NCBI GenBank assembly: GCA_021648685.1
Contig: JAKISI010000001.1
Location: 1 to 64,000, forward strand
Reading direction: 5' to 3'
From: Candidatus Polarisedimenticolaceae bacterium
Lineage (GTDB): Bacteria; Pseudomonadota; Gammaproteobacteria; Chromatiales; Chromatiaceae
DNA length: 64,000 nucleotides
Shown here one piece after another: positions 26,808-35,197 of this stretch. Within the stretch, counting starts at the first letter, position 1. Each line of letters starts with the position of its first letter. A program made the translations under genes and the position numbers. The notes beneath the pieces were generated by a model. It made no database searches, was not told the DNA's origin, and saw only the letters and a program-made list of their open reading frames with translations.

Positions 26808-26843
26808 CTGGAATATCTGAAAATCAACGAGGTATCAATCGTT

Positions 26844-27518
26844 TTGTGCAGCCAGCACGGTTATCAATATCCGCGTCCCGCAGTGACCACAGATGTTGCT
26901 GTGTTTACGATACGTGGCCAGCGGCTACAGCTGTTGTTGATACAGCGCGCTGGCGAGCCCTATCAAAACAGGTGGGCGCTGCCGGGTGGTTTTTTGGATA
27001 TTAATGAGGATCTGGAGGCTTGCGCCAAGCGTGAATTGGCAGAAGAGACGGGGATAAGCGGCGTCTATCTTGAGCAGCTCTACACCTTTGGCTCGCTCAA
27101 TCGTGATCCCCGTGGGCGTGTTATCAGCGTGGCTTATTATGCGCTGGTGCCTTCTGACCGACTGCAACCCAAAGCGGCAAGTGATGCCGCTGATGTGCAG
27201 TGGTTTGCACTGGATCAGCTGCCACCCCTGGCTTTTGACCATCAACAGATTGCGGCTCTGGCACAGCGCAGGCTTGCGGCAAAACTGGACTACTCCACTA
27301 TAGCCTTTCAGTTTATGCCAAAAACTTTTACCCTGAGTGAGTTGCAAGCAGTGTATGAAATTCTGATCAATGAGCGTTTGGATAAGCGTAATTTCCGCAA
27401 AAAGATATTAGCATTGAAGGAGATTGAAGCGGTGGGTGAGCTGCGCCGAACAGGGAACCATCGTCCAGCTCGCGTCTACCAGTTAAAAAACCCGGAGCGG
27501 GTTGATATCATTAAATGA
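26844..27518 (+). CDS. nrtR: NrtR-type Nudix transcriptional regulator of NAD metabolism
   Basis: The product has a Nudix domain (about residues 12-145) and a C-terminal winged-helix segment (about 150-220). The phrase FTLSELQAVYEILINERLDKRNFRKKIL is typical of NrtR, a repressor of NAD biosynthesis genes that responds to ADP-ribose. The Nudix box is complete: Gly, then Glu six residues on, then RELAEETGI, so hydrolase activity may remain. In many NrtR proteins this box is decayed. The gene lies 41 bases before nadA. The start is uncertain: TTG at 26844 gives 224 residues, with GAGGT 11 bases upstream, and no in-frame ATG is nearby. Confidence 0.78.
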   Translation: MCSQHGYQYPRPAVTTDVAVFTIRGQRLQLLLIQRAGEPYQNRWALPGGFLDINEDLEACAKRELAEETGISGVYLEQLYTFGSLNRDPRGRVISVAYYALVPSDRLQPKAASDAADVQWFALDQLPPLAFDHQQIAALAQRRLAAKLDYSTIAFQFMPKTFTLSELQAVYEILINERLDKRNFRKKILALKEIEAVGELRRTGNHRPARVYQLKNPERVDIIK

Positions 27519-27559
27519 AGCTATATTAATGCCCTGAATTGAGAATAGAGAGTCGCGTT

Positions 27560-28615
27560 ATGTCCAGAAGCAGTAAGATTGCTCAAGATGCAACCAAACA
27601 GCAGCGTACCTTTGAGGTGCCACAGCACCCCAAATGGCCATTGTTGGATGAGGACGAAAAAAAGGCGCTGAAGGCGCGCATCAAGCAGCTGTTGATAGAG
27701 AAAAATGCAGTGCTGGTTGCCCACTATTATACCGATGGCGATCTTCAGGATCTGGCAGAGGAGACGGGCGGTTGTGTATCGGACTCACTTGAAATGGCTC
27801 GCTTCGGCCATGCACATGATGCGCCTACGCTGGTCGTGGCGGGCGTCCGTTTTATGGGTGAGACGGCCAAGATTCTCAGCCCCGAAAAGCGTATCCTGAT
27901 GCCGGATCTCAATGCGACCTGCTCTCTGGATGAGGGTTGCCCCCCTGATCAGTTTGCGGCTTTTTGCGAGGCTCACCCAGATCACACCGTTGTGGTCTAT
28001 GCCAATACCAGCGCTGCGGTGAAGGCGCATGCAGACTGGATGGTTACCTCAAGCATCGCCTTGCCCATTATCAAACATCTGAAAGCGCGGGGGGAGAAGA
28101 TCCTGTGGGCACCTGACCGGCATCTGGGCAGCTATATCCAGAGTGTTACGGGGGTTGACATGCTGATGTGGGACGGCTCCTGCGTGGTGCATGAAGAGTT
28201 TAAATCAGTTGCACTTGAGCGGATACGCAAATTGCATCCTGATGCCGCTGTGCTGGTTCACCCGGAATCTCCCGCCGATGTTATTGAGCAGGCAGATGTG
28301 GTCGGCTCCACTACAGCGCTGATCAACGCAGTAACCCGCATGGCAAACAGAGAGTTTATTGTGGCCACGGATGATGGCATTTTTCACAAAATGGCGCTGT
28401 TGGCACCAGACAAGATATTGATTGAGGCACCAACGGCCGGGCATGGTGCAACCTGCGAAAGCTGCGGGCACTGCCCCTGGATGGCCATGAATGCACTACA
28501 GAATCTGGAAACGGCCTTACAAACCGGCAATAACGAAATCCGCATTGATGAAACGCTGCGCAAGCGTGCAGTACTGCCGATTCAGCGCATGCTGGATTTT
28601 GCTTCAAAGCAGTAG
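27560..28615 (+). CDS. nadA: Quinolinate synthase A
   Basis: NadA condenses iminoaspartate with dihydroxyacetone phosphate to form quinolinate, the first committed intermediate of de novo NAD synthesis. The 351-residue protein carries the [4Fe-4S] cysteines: Cys121 (ATCSLDEGC), Cys208 ([10 protein letters not shown]) and one in [10 protein letters not shown] (299-305). Other motifs are [18 protein letters not shown] and [12 protein letters not shown] chose the ATG at 27560 over a TTG at 27539 because the earlier residues are not conserved. It follows the NrtR-type regulator, which probably controls it. Confidence 0.95.
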   Translation: MSRSSKIAQDATKQQRTFEVPQHPKWPLLDEDEKKALKARIKQLLIEKNAVLVAHYYTDGDLQDLAEETGGCVSDSLEMARFGHAHDAPTLVVAGVRFMGETAKILSPEKRILMPDLNATCSLDEGCPPDQFAAFCEAHPDHTVVVYANTSAAVKAHADWMVTSSIALPIIKHLKARGEKILWAPDRHLGSYIQSVTGVDMLMWDGSCVVHEEFKSVALERIRKLHPDAAVLVHPESPADVIEQADVVGSTTALINAVTRMANREFIVATDDGIFHKMALLAPDKILIEAPTAGHGATCESCGHCPWMAMNALQNLETALQTGNNEIRIDETLRKRAVLPIQRMLDFASKQ

Positions 28616-28697
28616 CCGGCTCTCTCTTCCATGCCAGGGAGCGGCAATGAGCGGGGATTGGTTCCGCGCTATTGATGGCGCACGATAAAGGATTTTT

Positions 28698-30164
28698 ATG
28701 ACAGAAAAACGCGGTATGAGAGCGGCTGTTTTATCGGTTTGTTTGCTCTTGTTCGGGCTGTCGCTACCTGAAAATGTATGGGCTTCAGCAGGGGGCGGCT
28801 TTATTGATCTGACAGATCATGCTGTTGGCTATATCGCGCTGCTGCTCTTCGTCATAGCCTATGGCGTGGTTATGGCAGAAGAGTACACCCATCTGCGTAA
28901 ATCCAAGCCGGTCATCCTTGCCGCCGGTATCATGTGGGCTATTGTCGCTGCGGTATACATTCAGCATGGAGACACCCATACGGTAGAGGCGGCTGTCCGG
29001 CATAATATACTGGAATATGCCGAGCTGTTTCTCTTCCTGCTGGTGGCAATGACCTACATTAACGCTATGGGCGACCGTTCTGTTTTTGATGCACTGCGTT
29101 CATGGTTGGTGCGCAAAGGGTTTAATTATCGCCAGCTTTTCTGGATTACCGGCTGGCTTGCCTTCTTTCTCTCCCCCATCGTCGACAACCTGACCACAGC
29201 TCTGTTGATGTGTGCAGTGATTCTTGCAGTGGGTGCCGATAATAAAAAGTTTGTCGGTTTAGCCTGTATCAACATCGTGGTCGCGGCCAATGCAGGTGGT
29301 GCCTTTAGCCCTTTTGGTGATATTACAACGCTAATGGTCTGGCAGAAGGGGGTGGTCGATTTTTGGGGCTTTTTTCTTCTCTTCCTCCCATCGGTTGTTA
29401 ATTTTGCACTGCCCGCTGCCATTATGCAGTTTGCACTCCCGCAGGCGCGGCCTAAAGCCTCTGACGACGTGGTGGCAATGAAGCGTGGTGCCGTCATGAT
29501 TATATGCCTGTTTTTGGCGACCATTGTTACCGCAGTCAGCTTCCACAATTTTTTGCATCTCCCCCCTGTGCTGGGCATGATGACCGGCCTGGCCTATCTA
29601 CAGTTCTACGGTTACTACCTGAAGAAGAGCCACCGGCCAAAGCTGGATATGGAGAGCATTGATCAGGAGCAGGGCATGGTGGGTGACATCGTCCCTTTTG
29701 ATATCTTCAACAAGATTGCGCGTGCCGAGTGGGATACGCTGCTCTTTTTCTACGGCATCATCCTCTGCGTAGGGGCGCTGGGACAGATCGGCTATTTAGC
29801 AATAGTGTCGCAGGTTATGTATACCGATTGGGGGCCTGCTTTGGGGTTGAGTGATGCCTGGGCAGCAACGCCCGCCAATGTGATGGTCGGGCTCTTCTCT
29901 GCCATTGTGGATAATATCCCGATGATGTTTGCGGTGCTGAGCATGAACCCTGATATGTCACAAGGGCAGTGGCTGCTGGTTACGCTTACAGCAGGTGTGG
30001 GAGGTAGCATGCTCTCTATCGGCTCTGCGGCGGGTGTGGCTTTAATGGGGCAGGCACGAGGCCAATACACCTTCTTTGGGCATTTGAAATGGGCGCCGGT
30101 GATTGCGTTGGGCTACATTGCCAGCATACTGGTACACATCTGGGTTAATAGCGATATTTTTTGA
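28698..30164 (+). CDS. nhaD: Na+/H+ antiporter NhaD
   Basis: NhaD is an ion-transporter-superfamily antiporter that exports Na+ (or Li+) in exchange for H+. The 488-residue protein has an N-terminal signal-like segment ending near VWASA, then about a dozen membrane helices. Diagnostic stretches are LSPIVDNLTTALLMCAV, ANAGGAFSPFGDITTLMVW and AIVDNIPMMFAVLSM, the two SPIVDNLT/AIVDNIP repeats expected of this fold. AAGGA stands five bases before the ATG. Together with the Mrp-like operon at the window start, it fits a saline habitat. Confidence 0.92.
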   Translation: MTEKRGMRAAVLSVCLLLFGLSLPENVWASAGGGFIDLTDHAVGYIALLLFVIAYGVVMAEEYTHLRKSKPVILAAGIMWAIVAAVYIQHGDTHTVEAAVRHNILEYAELFLFLLVAMTYINAMGDRSVFDALRSWLVRKGFNYRQLFWITGWLAFFLSPIVDNLTTALLMCAVILAVGADNKKFVGLACINIVVAANAGGAFSPFGDITTLMVWQKGVVDFWGFFLLFLPSVVNFALPAAIMQFALPQARPKASDDVVAMKRGAVMIICLFLATIVTAVSFHNFLHLPPVLGMMTGLAYLQFYGYYLKKSHRPKLDMESIDQEQGMVGDIVPFDIFNKIARAEWDTLLFFYGIILCVGALGQIGYLAIVSQVMYTDWGPALGLSDAWAATPANVMVGLFSAIVDNIPMMFAVLSMNPDMSQGQWLLVTLTAGVGGSMLSIGSAAGVALMGQARGQYTFFGHLKWAPVIALGYIASILVHIWVNSDIF

Positions 30165-30221
30165 CCTCCCAGTTCATCGGATACCGGCTCATTCTCTATT
30201 TCGCCAGATTATATTTGTCGA

Positions 30222-30227
30222 TATAAT
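30222..30227 (+). promoter_or_regulatory. Consensus -10 box for tRNA-Leu
   Basis: A perfect TATAAT lies ten bases before the tRNA start. No good -35 hexamer is seen 17 bases further upstream (the sequence is TTTCGC). Confidence 0.5.
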
Positions 30228-30236
30228 GCCCCGGCT

Positions 30237-30324
30237 GCCCGGGTGGCGAAATTGGTAGACGCAGCGGACTTAAAATCCGCCGGTCATTGCGACCATGCCG
30301 GTTCGATTCCGGCCCCGGGCACCA
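30237..30324 (+). tRNA. tRNA-Leu (anticodon UAA)
   Basis: This is an 88-base class II tRNA. The seven-base acceptor stem GCCCGGG pairs with CCCGGGC, the CCA end is encoded, and the D arm GGCGAAATTGGTAGACGC has the leucine form. The anticodon loop reads TTAAA in context CGGACTTAAAATCCG, giving TAA. A long variable arm (CCGGTCATTGCGACCATG region) and the T arm GGTTCGATTCC complete it. Confidence 0.96.
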
Positions 30325-30487
30325 CCAGCAAATCCAACAACATCCAGAATATTCTGTGTTTCAAAGATGCTTAGCAGGATGCCAAGCACGGGATCTTTGA
30401 TTCATAAAGATGGTTCCCCTCATCAAGTTCCTGAACTTTGCCGCCCTGAGTTGCGTGAGAAATGAGGATTGATTCCTGCCATGCTTA
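30325..30487. other. Gene-free spacer with a hairpin
   Basis: No plausible coding frame is seen. TCAAAGAT (30361-30368) pairs with ATCTTTGA (30393-30400), and an inner GCTTAGC/GCCAAGC stem pairs with one G-U. This could end the tRNA transcript or be a folded spacer. There is no T-run after it, so the terminator call is weak. Confidence 0.4.
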
Positions 30488-30644
30488 GGGCTTGTCAATA
30501 AATAACTTGATCATCTTGCTTGCCTATCCTTCCGTCTTCGGCGTTGCTGAAAGGGTTACATACAACGAGTATGCGCCCCTTTCAGCGCCTTGAATACGAA
30601 ACGATATTCAGCGCAATATGATCAAGTTATTTATTGACAAACCC
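30488..30644. mobile_element. MITE-like element, 157 bp
   Basis: The element has terminal inverted repeats of about 27 bp with a single mismatch: GGG + one base + a 23-bp perfect arm (30492-30514), matching 30618-30640 plus one base + CCC. A TTA on each side (30485-30487 and 30645-30647) fits a 3-bp target duplication. Inside, GCTGAAAGGG (30546-30555) pairs with CCCTTTCAGC (30577-30586) around a CATAC/GTATG core, so the whole unit can fold into one long hairpin. It has no coding capacity and would need a transposase in trans. Confidence 0.75.
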
Positions 30645-30824
30645 TTACCGGGAAGAACCTGTTTCACAAGAAACCAATTTGATCTGGACAAGCAGTAGGC
30701 GCTTTGATTCAGCTTCATTTCAGCTAAGGCGATTATATTATTTGCTATCGACCTCCTGGGCTGAAACCAATAGGGATGCCTGGCAGGATAAAACCAACTG
30801 AAACCATGGGATAGAATCATCTAT
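30645..30824. other. Leader region of the redox operon
   Basis: The 180 bases between the MITE and the reductase gene have no coding frame of interest. An AT-rich GATTATATTATTTG stretch near 30730-30745 could hold a -10 box, but no matching -35 is convincing. A strong ribosome site before the ATG is also not obvious. Confidence 0.3.
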
Positions 30825-32114
30825 ATGAACACGGGAACCCTGACGCTGATCATCTTTGTTGCCATCCTGCTTCAGGTGGTGATTGCTGTGCTGATTGGAC
30901 TCTACCGGCGCAAGCAACAATACCAGGATCTGGTGTCTCGTATGAGTGAGCTGCAGTCTGCCACATCAAATACCGCTGCAACTGTTTCATCTGAAGTGGC
31001 AGCTAAAGCACCACCCGCCTGGCAGGGCTTCAAGGATTTTGTTGTTCAGCGTCGGGTTATGGAAGATATGGCAGAATCTATCTGCTCCTTCTATCTGGTG
31101 CCAGTAGATGGCCAGCCTCTACCCTCGTTTAAACCGGGTCAGTTTCTTACCTTCAATCTCCAGATCACAGACCCAATAACCTGTGAAATAAAAAGCATCG
31201 TGCGCTGTTACTCCCTGTCGGATAGGCCGCAGCCTGATTACTACCGGGTTACTATCAAGCGGGTTCCCCCACCAGCCAATCAACAGGATATACCGCCTGG
31301 CTGCTGCTCCAACTACTTCCATGATCATGTGCAAGAGGGGGCGCAGCTTTCAGTCAAGGCACCATCCGGCCATTTTTACCTTGTAGAGAGAGAGCCTCTG
31401 CCCATTGTCCTGGTGGGAGGGGGTATCGGCATCACACCGATGCTGAGTATCATCAATACCCTTTTACACAGCGGAAGTTCGCGTGAGATCTGGCTCTTCT
31501 ATGGGGTGCGCAATGGCACCGACCATATCATGAAGAGGCATCTGGAGGTGCTGCAGCAAACGCATGCCAACTTCCACCTGCATATCTGCTATAGCCGACC
31601 CAATGAGGCGGATAAGGAGGGTGTTGACTATCAGCACCGAGGGCATGTGGGTATCAAGCTGCTGCGCCTCACCTTGCAGCTGAAGCGCTACCAGTTCTAT
31701 GTCTGTGGACCCAGGGCGATGATGGAGAGTCTGGTACCTGCGCTGGAAACCTGGGGTGTCGCAACTGATGATATCTATTACGAGTCCTTCGGCCCGGCAA
31801 CCTTGCCCAAGCATAAGAGAGCCAAACCACAGATCAGCAAGCCAGATGCAGCACAGCAGGCTATCACCGTCACCTTCAGCAAGTCTGGTAAAAACATCAG
31901 CTGGAACCCGGATGTTGAGTCACTGCTGGAGCTGGCCGAGGATAATGGTATTGAAGTGGATTCTGGCTGCCGGGCTGGCAGTTGTGGCAGCTGCCAGACC
32001 GCTCTGGAATCTGGTGAAGTGGATTACACTCAGGATCCTGATGCTGACATAGAGGCAGGGCACTGCCTGTTGTGTATTTCAAAACCTAAAAGTGACCTTA
32101 CGCTAACCGCATAG
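30825..32114 (+). CDS. Membrane-anchored NqrF-like flavin / 2Fe-2S oxidoreductase
   Basis: This 429-residue protein has an N-terminal membrane anchor (about 5-27), a ferredoxin-NADP reductase-type FAD and NAD(P)H domain (about 70-325), and a C-terminal plant-type [2Fe-2S] domain (about 345-425). The FAD motif is RCYSLSD (127-133) and the nucleotide motif is GGGIGITPM (198-206). Cluster cysteines are Cys382, Cys387, Cys390 and one of Cys414/Cys417. The domain order is reversed relative to NqrF (where ferredoxin comes first) and matches phthalate-dioxygenase-reductase or Hcr-type enzymes. It should draw electrons from NAD(P)H in the cytoplasm. The two genes behind it code for a membrane b-type and a periplasmic multiheme c-type protein, suggesting a transmembrane relay. 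Confidence 0.82.
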   Translation: MNTGTLTLIIFVAILLQVVIAVLIGLYRRKQQYQDLVSRMSELQSATSNTAATVSSEVAAKAPPAWQGFKDFVVQRRVMEDMAESICSFYLVPVDGQPLPSFKPGQFLTFNLQITDPITCEIKSIVRCYSLSDRPQPDYYRVTIKRVPPPANQQDIPPGCCSNYFHDHVQEGAQLSVKAPSGHFYLVEREPLPIVLVGGGIGITPMLSIINTLLHSGSSREIWLFYGVRNGTDHIMKRHLEVLQQTHANFHLHICYSRPNEADKEGVDYQHRGHVGIKLLRLTLQLKRYQFYVCGPRAMMESLVPALETWGVATDDIYYESFGPATLPKHKRAKPQISKPDAAQQAITVTFSKSGKNISWNPDVESLLELAEDNGIEVDSGCRAGSCGSCQTALESGEVDYTQDPDADIEAGHCLLCISKPKSDLTLTA

Positions 32115-32122
32115 AGACCGTT

Positions 32123-32701
32123 ATGGAACCTTCGCTTATCAGTAAAAAAGTCATGCCGTTTCTGCTGAGTTTTATCGCACTGATTGCTGCGACGGCTATA
32201 GTAGATGCGCTACTGCATCTATCGGGTTTGACCTGGATCGGGCGCTGGCTGGGCATACCGGGTGTTCTTTTAATCCTGCTCTCCTTCCTCTACTCGATGC
32301 GTAAACGCAAGAAGATCAGCTTTGGCAAACCGAAGACATTGCTCAAACTGCATGAGGTTCTTACCTGGACAGGAGCGCTGATGGTTCTGGTGCATGCGGG
32401 CATACATGTCTACAACATCCTACCCTGGCTGGCGCTGGTTGCCATGATGGTCAACATCATCAGCGGCATGACCGGTCAGTACCTGCTGGATCGCTCACGC
32501 CGTTATGTGGCAGAGAAAAAGGCAAGCTATGCAGAGCGAGGGCTTACTGCGGAAGCAGCAGAGAAAGAGCTCTTCTGGGACTCTGTCACCTATGACCTGA
32601 TGAAGAGGTGGCGGGCGGTGCACTTTCCGATCACCCTGGTCTTCTCGGTACTTGCTATCACCCATATCTTTACCATCCTTCTATACTGGCAATGGAAATG
32701 A
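32123..32701 (+). CDS. Putative b-type cytochrome membrane subunit
   Basis: This 192-residue protein has four or five hydrophobic segments (about 11-31, 43-59, 79-98, 100-117, 166-188). Histidines lie in membrane segments at His77 (LHEVLTW), His91 and His95 (VHAGIHVYN), His167 (HFPIT) and His181 (THIFTI), a pattern that could hold two stacked b hemes. I do not recognise a named family with certainty. It is eight bases after the reductase and overlaps the multiheme cytochrome start (ATGA), so it most likely links cytoplasmic reductase to periplasmic cytochrome. Heme binding is inferred from histidine spacing only. Confidence 0.65.
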   Translation: MEPSLISKKVMPFLLSFIALIAATAIVDALLHLSGLTWIGRWLGIPGVLLILLSFLYSMRKRKKISFGKPKTLLKLHEVLTWTGALMVLVHAGIHVYNILPWLALVAMMVNIISGMTGQYLLDRSRRYVAEKKASYAERGLTAEAAEKELFWDSVTYDLMKRWRAVHFPITLVFSVLAITHIFTILLYWQWK

Positions 32702-33480
32702 AAAATAGAACTGTCAATGCAATCGTCCTGGCCAACCTGGCGGCGATTCTGCTGCTGGTGATCTTTGTTCCACAGCTGATGATTGAGCCAGGTAAGCTCA
32801 TTGATGCCCATCTGGATCTCACTGATGACTGCTTCAACTGCCATACGCCATTTATTGGCAGCACACCTGACAAGTGCATGAAATGCCATAAGGTGGAGGA
32901 GATCGGCCTGAAGACCACCAAAGGTCTGATCATTGCCAAAGAGAAGAAAAATGTCGCCTTCCATCAACAGTTGATCGAAGATGATTGTATTGCTTGCCAC
33001 AGTGATCACAAAGGCGTGCAGGCCTTTCGGCCCATTGGCTATTTTTCACATCAGTTGATTGCACGGGATATACAGGAGCAGTGCAGTGGCTGCCACACCA
33101 ATCCGTCTGATGCACTGCATCTGAAGATCGAGGGCAACTGCTCTCAATGTCATACCATTGATGGTTGGACTCCTGCTACCTTGGAACATGAGAAATACTT
33201 CCGCTTCGACAAGGATCACGATGCGGCCTGCGACAAGTGCCATATCGAGAGTAATTACAGCAATTACACCTGCTATGGCTGCCATGAACACTCCCGTTCA
33301 AAGATCCGGGAAGAGCATGTGGAAGAGGGCATTCGTGACTATGAAAATTGTGTCGAATGCCATCGCAGTGCGGATGAGGATGAGGCTGAATATATCTGGA
33401 AGTTAAAACGCCGAGGGTTATCGCCGCAGGATTATCCTGCCTATAGAGGCAGAGACCACGAAGACGACGATGATGATTAA
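32698..33480 (+). CDS. Membrane-anchored eight-heme cytochrome c
   Basis: This 260-residue protein has one N-terminal hydrophobic anchor (about 8-28) and eight CxxCH heme motifs: CFNCH, CMKCH, CIACH, CSGCH, CSQCH, CDKCH, CYGCH and CVECH. The spacing and short paired motifs resemble the cytochrome c3/NapC-like class III folds. The C-terminus is highly acidic (DHEDDDDD). The ATG overlapping the upstream stop is chosen; an ATG two codons earlier is also possible. It should face the periplasm and accept or donate electrons at the outside of the membrane. The final partner is not encoded nearby. Confidence 0.85.
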   Translation: MKNRTVNAIVLANLAAILLLVIFVPQLMIEPGKLIDAHLDLTDDCFNCHTPFIGSTPDKCMKCHKVEEIGLKTTKGLIIAKEKKNVAFHQQLIEDDCIACHSDHKGVQAFRPIGYFSHQLIARDIQEQCSGCHTNPSDALHLKIEGNCSQCHTIDGWTPATLEHEKYFRFDKDHDAACDKCHIESNYSNYTCYGCHEHSRSKIREEHVEEGIRDYENCVECHRSADEDEAEYIWKLKRRGLSPQDYPAYRGRDHEDDDDD

Positions 33481-33511
33481 ATCGTATCCGCAATCAATCG
33501 TGTATCCTGGA

Positions 33512-33545
33512 TAAAAAAACCGGGTTCTTATGCCCCGTTTTTTTA
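33512..33545. terminator. Bidirectional terminator between the redox operon and glgA
   Basis: Seven A residues plus CCGGG pair with CCCCG plus seven T residues around an eight-base loop, with one internal mismatch. The A-tract and T-tract on the two sides let it work for both converging transcripts. Its right end covers the glgA stop codon. Confidence 0.8.
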
Positions 33546-35060
33546 TCGTACCGGATTGGGGATGGGGTTAAGGATTGCTTCGCGGTAGAGCTCCACATAC
33601 TGTGTTGCGCTACTGGGCCAGCTGAAATCCTGCTGCATGCCGGTTACTGCCAGCTTCTGCCACCAGCTTTCGGGGCGATGGTAGAACTCAATAGCGCGCT
33701 CGATGGCCTCCCACAGGGCGGGAGCCGTAGGGTGGTCAAATACAAACCCGGTGGCACTGCCGTCAAGCAGGCTCTGGGCGGTGACATCAACCACGGTATC
33801 GGCCAACCCTCCCGTGTGGCGCACAATGGGCACAGTGCCGTAACGCAGGCTGTAGAGCTGGTTCAGACCGCAGGGTTCAAATCGGGAGGGCATCAGAAAG
33901 CAGTCACTGCCGGCTTCGATGCGGTGAGCCAGCTGTTCGTTATATCCGATATGGATGGCGATGTTATCCAGGTAGCGTTCACTGGCATCGCTTAGTGCCT
34001 CTTCAAAATGAGCCATACCACTGCCGAGCAAAACAACCTGAATGTTCTCGATGCGAGCCAGCTTCGGCAGCAGCTCCAGCACCAGGTCGATCCCCTTCTG
34101 CTCTACCAGCCGCCCTACATAGCCCAGTAGAAAGGCCTTCTTATTCTGCGGCAGCCCCATCTCCTGCTGGAGTTGCTGCTTGTTGATCTGCTTTAGCTCA
34201 AAGGTGTTGTGGTCAAAATGCTGGTGGATATAGGGGTCGGCAGCGGGGTTCCAGTAGTGATAATCAATGCCATTGAGTATACCGGAGAGCCGATTCTGCC
34301 GGTGGCGCAGCAGCCCTTCCAACCCATAACCGAACTCTGATGTGCAGATCTCATCGGCATAGGTGGGGCTGACGGTGTTGAGCCGGTCGGCAAACGCCAG
34401 ACCACCTTTGATGAAAGAGAGCTTGTCATGAAACTCCAGACCCTCGTGGCTCCATAGCTCTGATGGAAGCTGTAGCTGCTGGAAAATGGCCTGGTCAAAG
34501 AGCCCCTGGTAGGCCAGATTGTGGATGGTAAAGAGCGTTGCCGGCCGGTTTCCTTCATGGTGCAGCAGCGGGGGAACCAGGCCGGTTTGCCAGTCGTTGC
34601 AGTGGATAATGTCAGGCTGCCAATGCTGATCTGCCTGGTTAAGTGCCACCGCAACAACAGCCCGGCAGAAGAGCGCAAAACGCTGGGCATTGTCGGGCCA
34701 GTCATGGCCGTCCGGGCCAACGTAGGGGTTGCCAGGGCGACCAAACAGCTCGGGTGCATCGACCAGATAGAGCGGAAGATGGCCAAAAAGCATGCCCGAG
34801 AGCAGGCGTACCGGCTCTGTATGCCCTGCCAGATAGAGCGTTGCCGCCTCTTTTAACGGGATGGCCCTCTCCACCACCTCAGGGTAGGCCGGCAGAATCA
34901 GACGAATATCATGATTCATATGGCGTAGCGTGGGCGGCAGGCTGCCAGCAACATCGGCAAGGCCACCTGTCTTTATCAGGGGCTGCGCTTCGCTGGCGGC
35001 GAATAGTATCTTAAGTGATTGCTGTGAATCGGTTGAGGAGAAAGGGGCTGCGTTATCCAT
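33543..35060 (-). CDS. glgA: Glycogen synthase GlgA
   Basis: GlgA transfers glucose from ADP-glucose to the end of alpha-1,4-glucan chains. The 505-residue protein is a GT5-type GT-B enzyme. The ADP-glucose loop is KTGGLADVAGSLP near residue 31, the glucan-side motif includes HCNDWQTGLVP, and the C-terminal domain has GYVGRLVEQKG and the catalytic-pocket SRFEPCGLNQLYSLRYGT. It starts divergently from pgi with a 137-base gap, so storage and central glucose metabolism are adjacent. Confidence 0.94.
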   Translation of the reverse strand: MDNAAPFSSTDSQQSLKILFAASEAQPLIKTGGLADVAGSLPPTLRHMNHDIRLILPAYPEVVERAIPLKEAATLYLAGHTEPVRLLSGMLFGHLPLYLVDAPELFGRPGNPYVGPDGHDWPDNAQRFALFCRAVVAVALNQADQHWQPDIIHCNDWQTGLVPPLLHHEGNRPATLFTIHNLAYQGLFDQAIFQQLQLPSELWSHEGLEFHDKLSFIKGGLAFADRLNTVSPTYADEICTSEFGYGLEGLLRHRQNRLSGILNGIDYHYWNPAADPYIHQHFDHNTFELKQINKQQLQQEMGLPQNKKAFLLGYVGRLVEQKGIDLVLELLPKLARIENIQVVLLGSGMAHFEEALSDASERYLDNIAIHIGYNEQLAHRIEAGSDCFLMPSRFEPCGLNQLYSLRYGTVPIVRHTGGLADTVVDVTAQSLLDGSATGFVFDHPTAPALWEAIERAIEFYHRPESWWQKLAVTGMQQDFSWPSSATQYVELYREAILNPIPNPVR

Positions 35061-35197
35061 GCCTTATTTTTTGTGACAACAACATGAAATATCCAAGCTG
35101 GGTTTGAGGGTGAATTTGCGTATACTCTAACACATGTCGGAAGCGCATCTGCGCTGGAGTTGTCTGCACATTACAAAGCAACTGGGTGTTACTCATT

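Noticed and set aside
30361-30400. The hairpin after tRNA-Leu as a rho-independent terminator or structured ncRNA
   Set aside because: The stems are good but there is no T-run, and no known RNA family is recognisable, so it is reported only as part of the spacer.
30608-30820. A 70-codon open frame on the minus strand after tRNA-Leu
   Set aside because: It begins beside the MITE, overlaps its terminal repeat, and has no ribosome site or protein-like composition.
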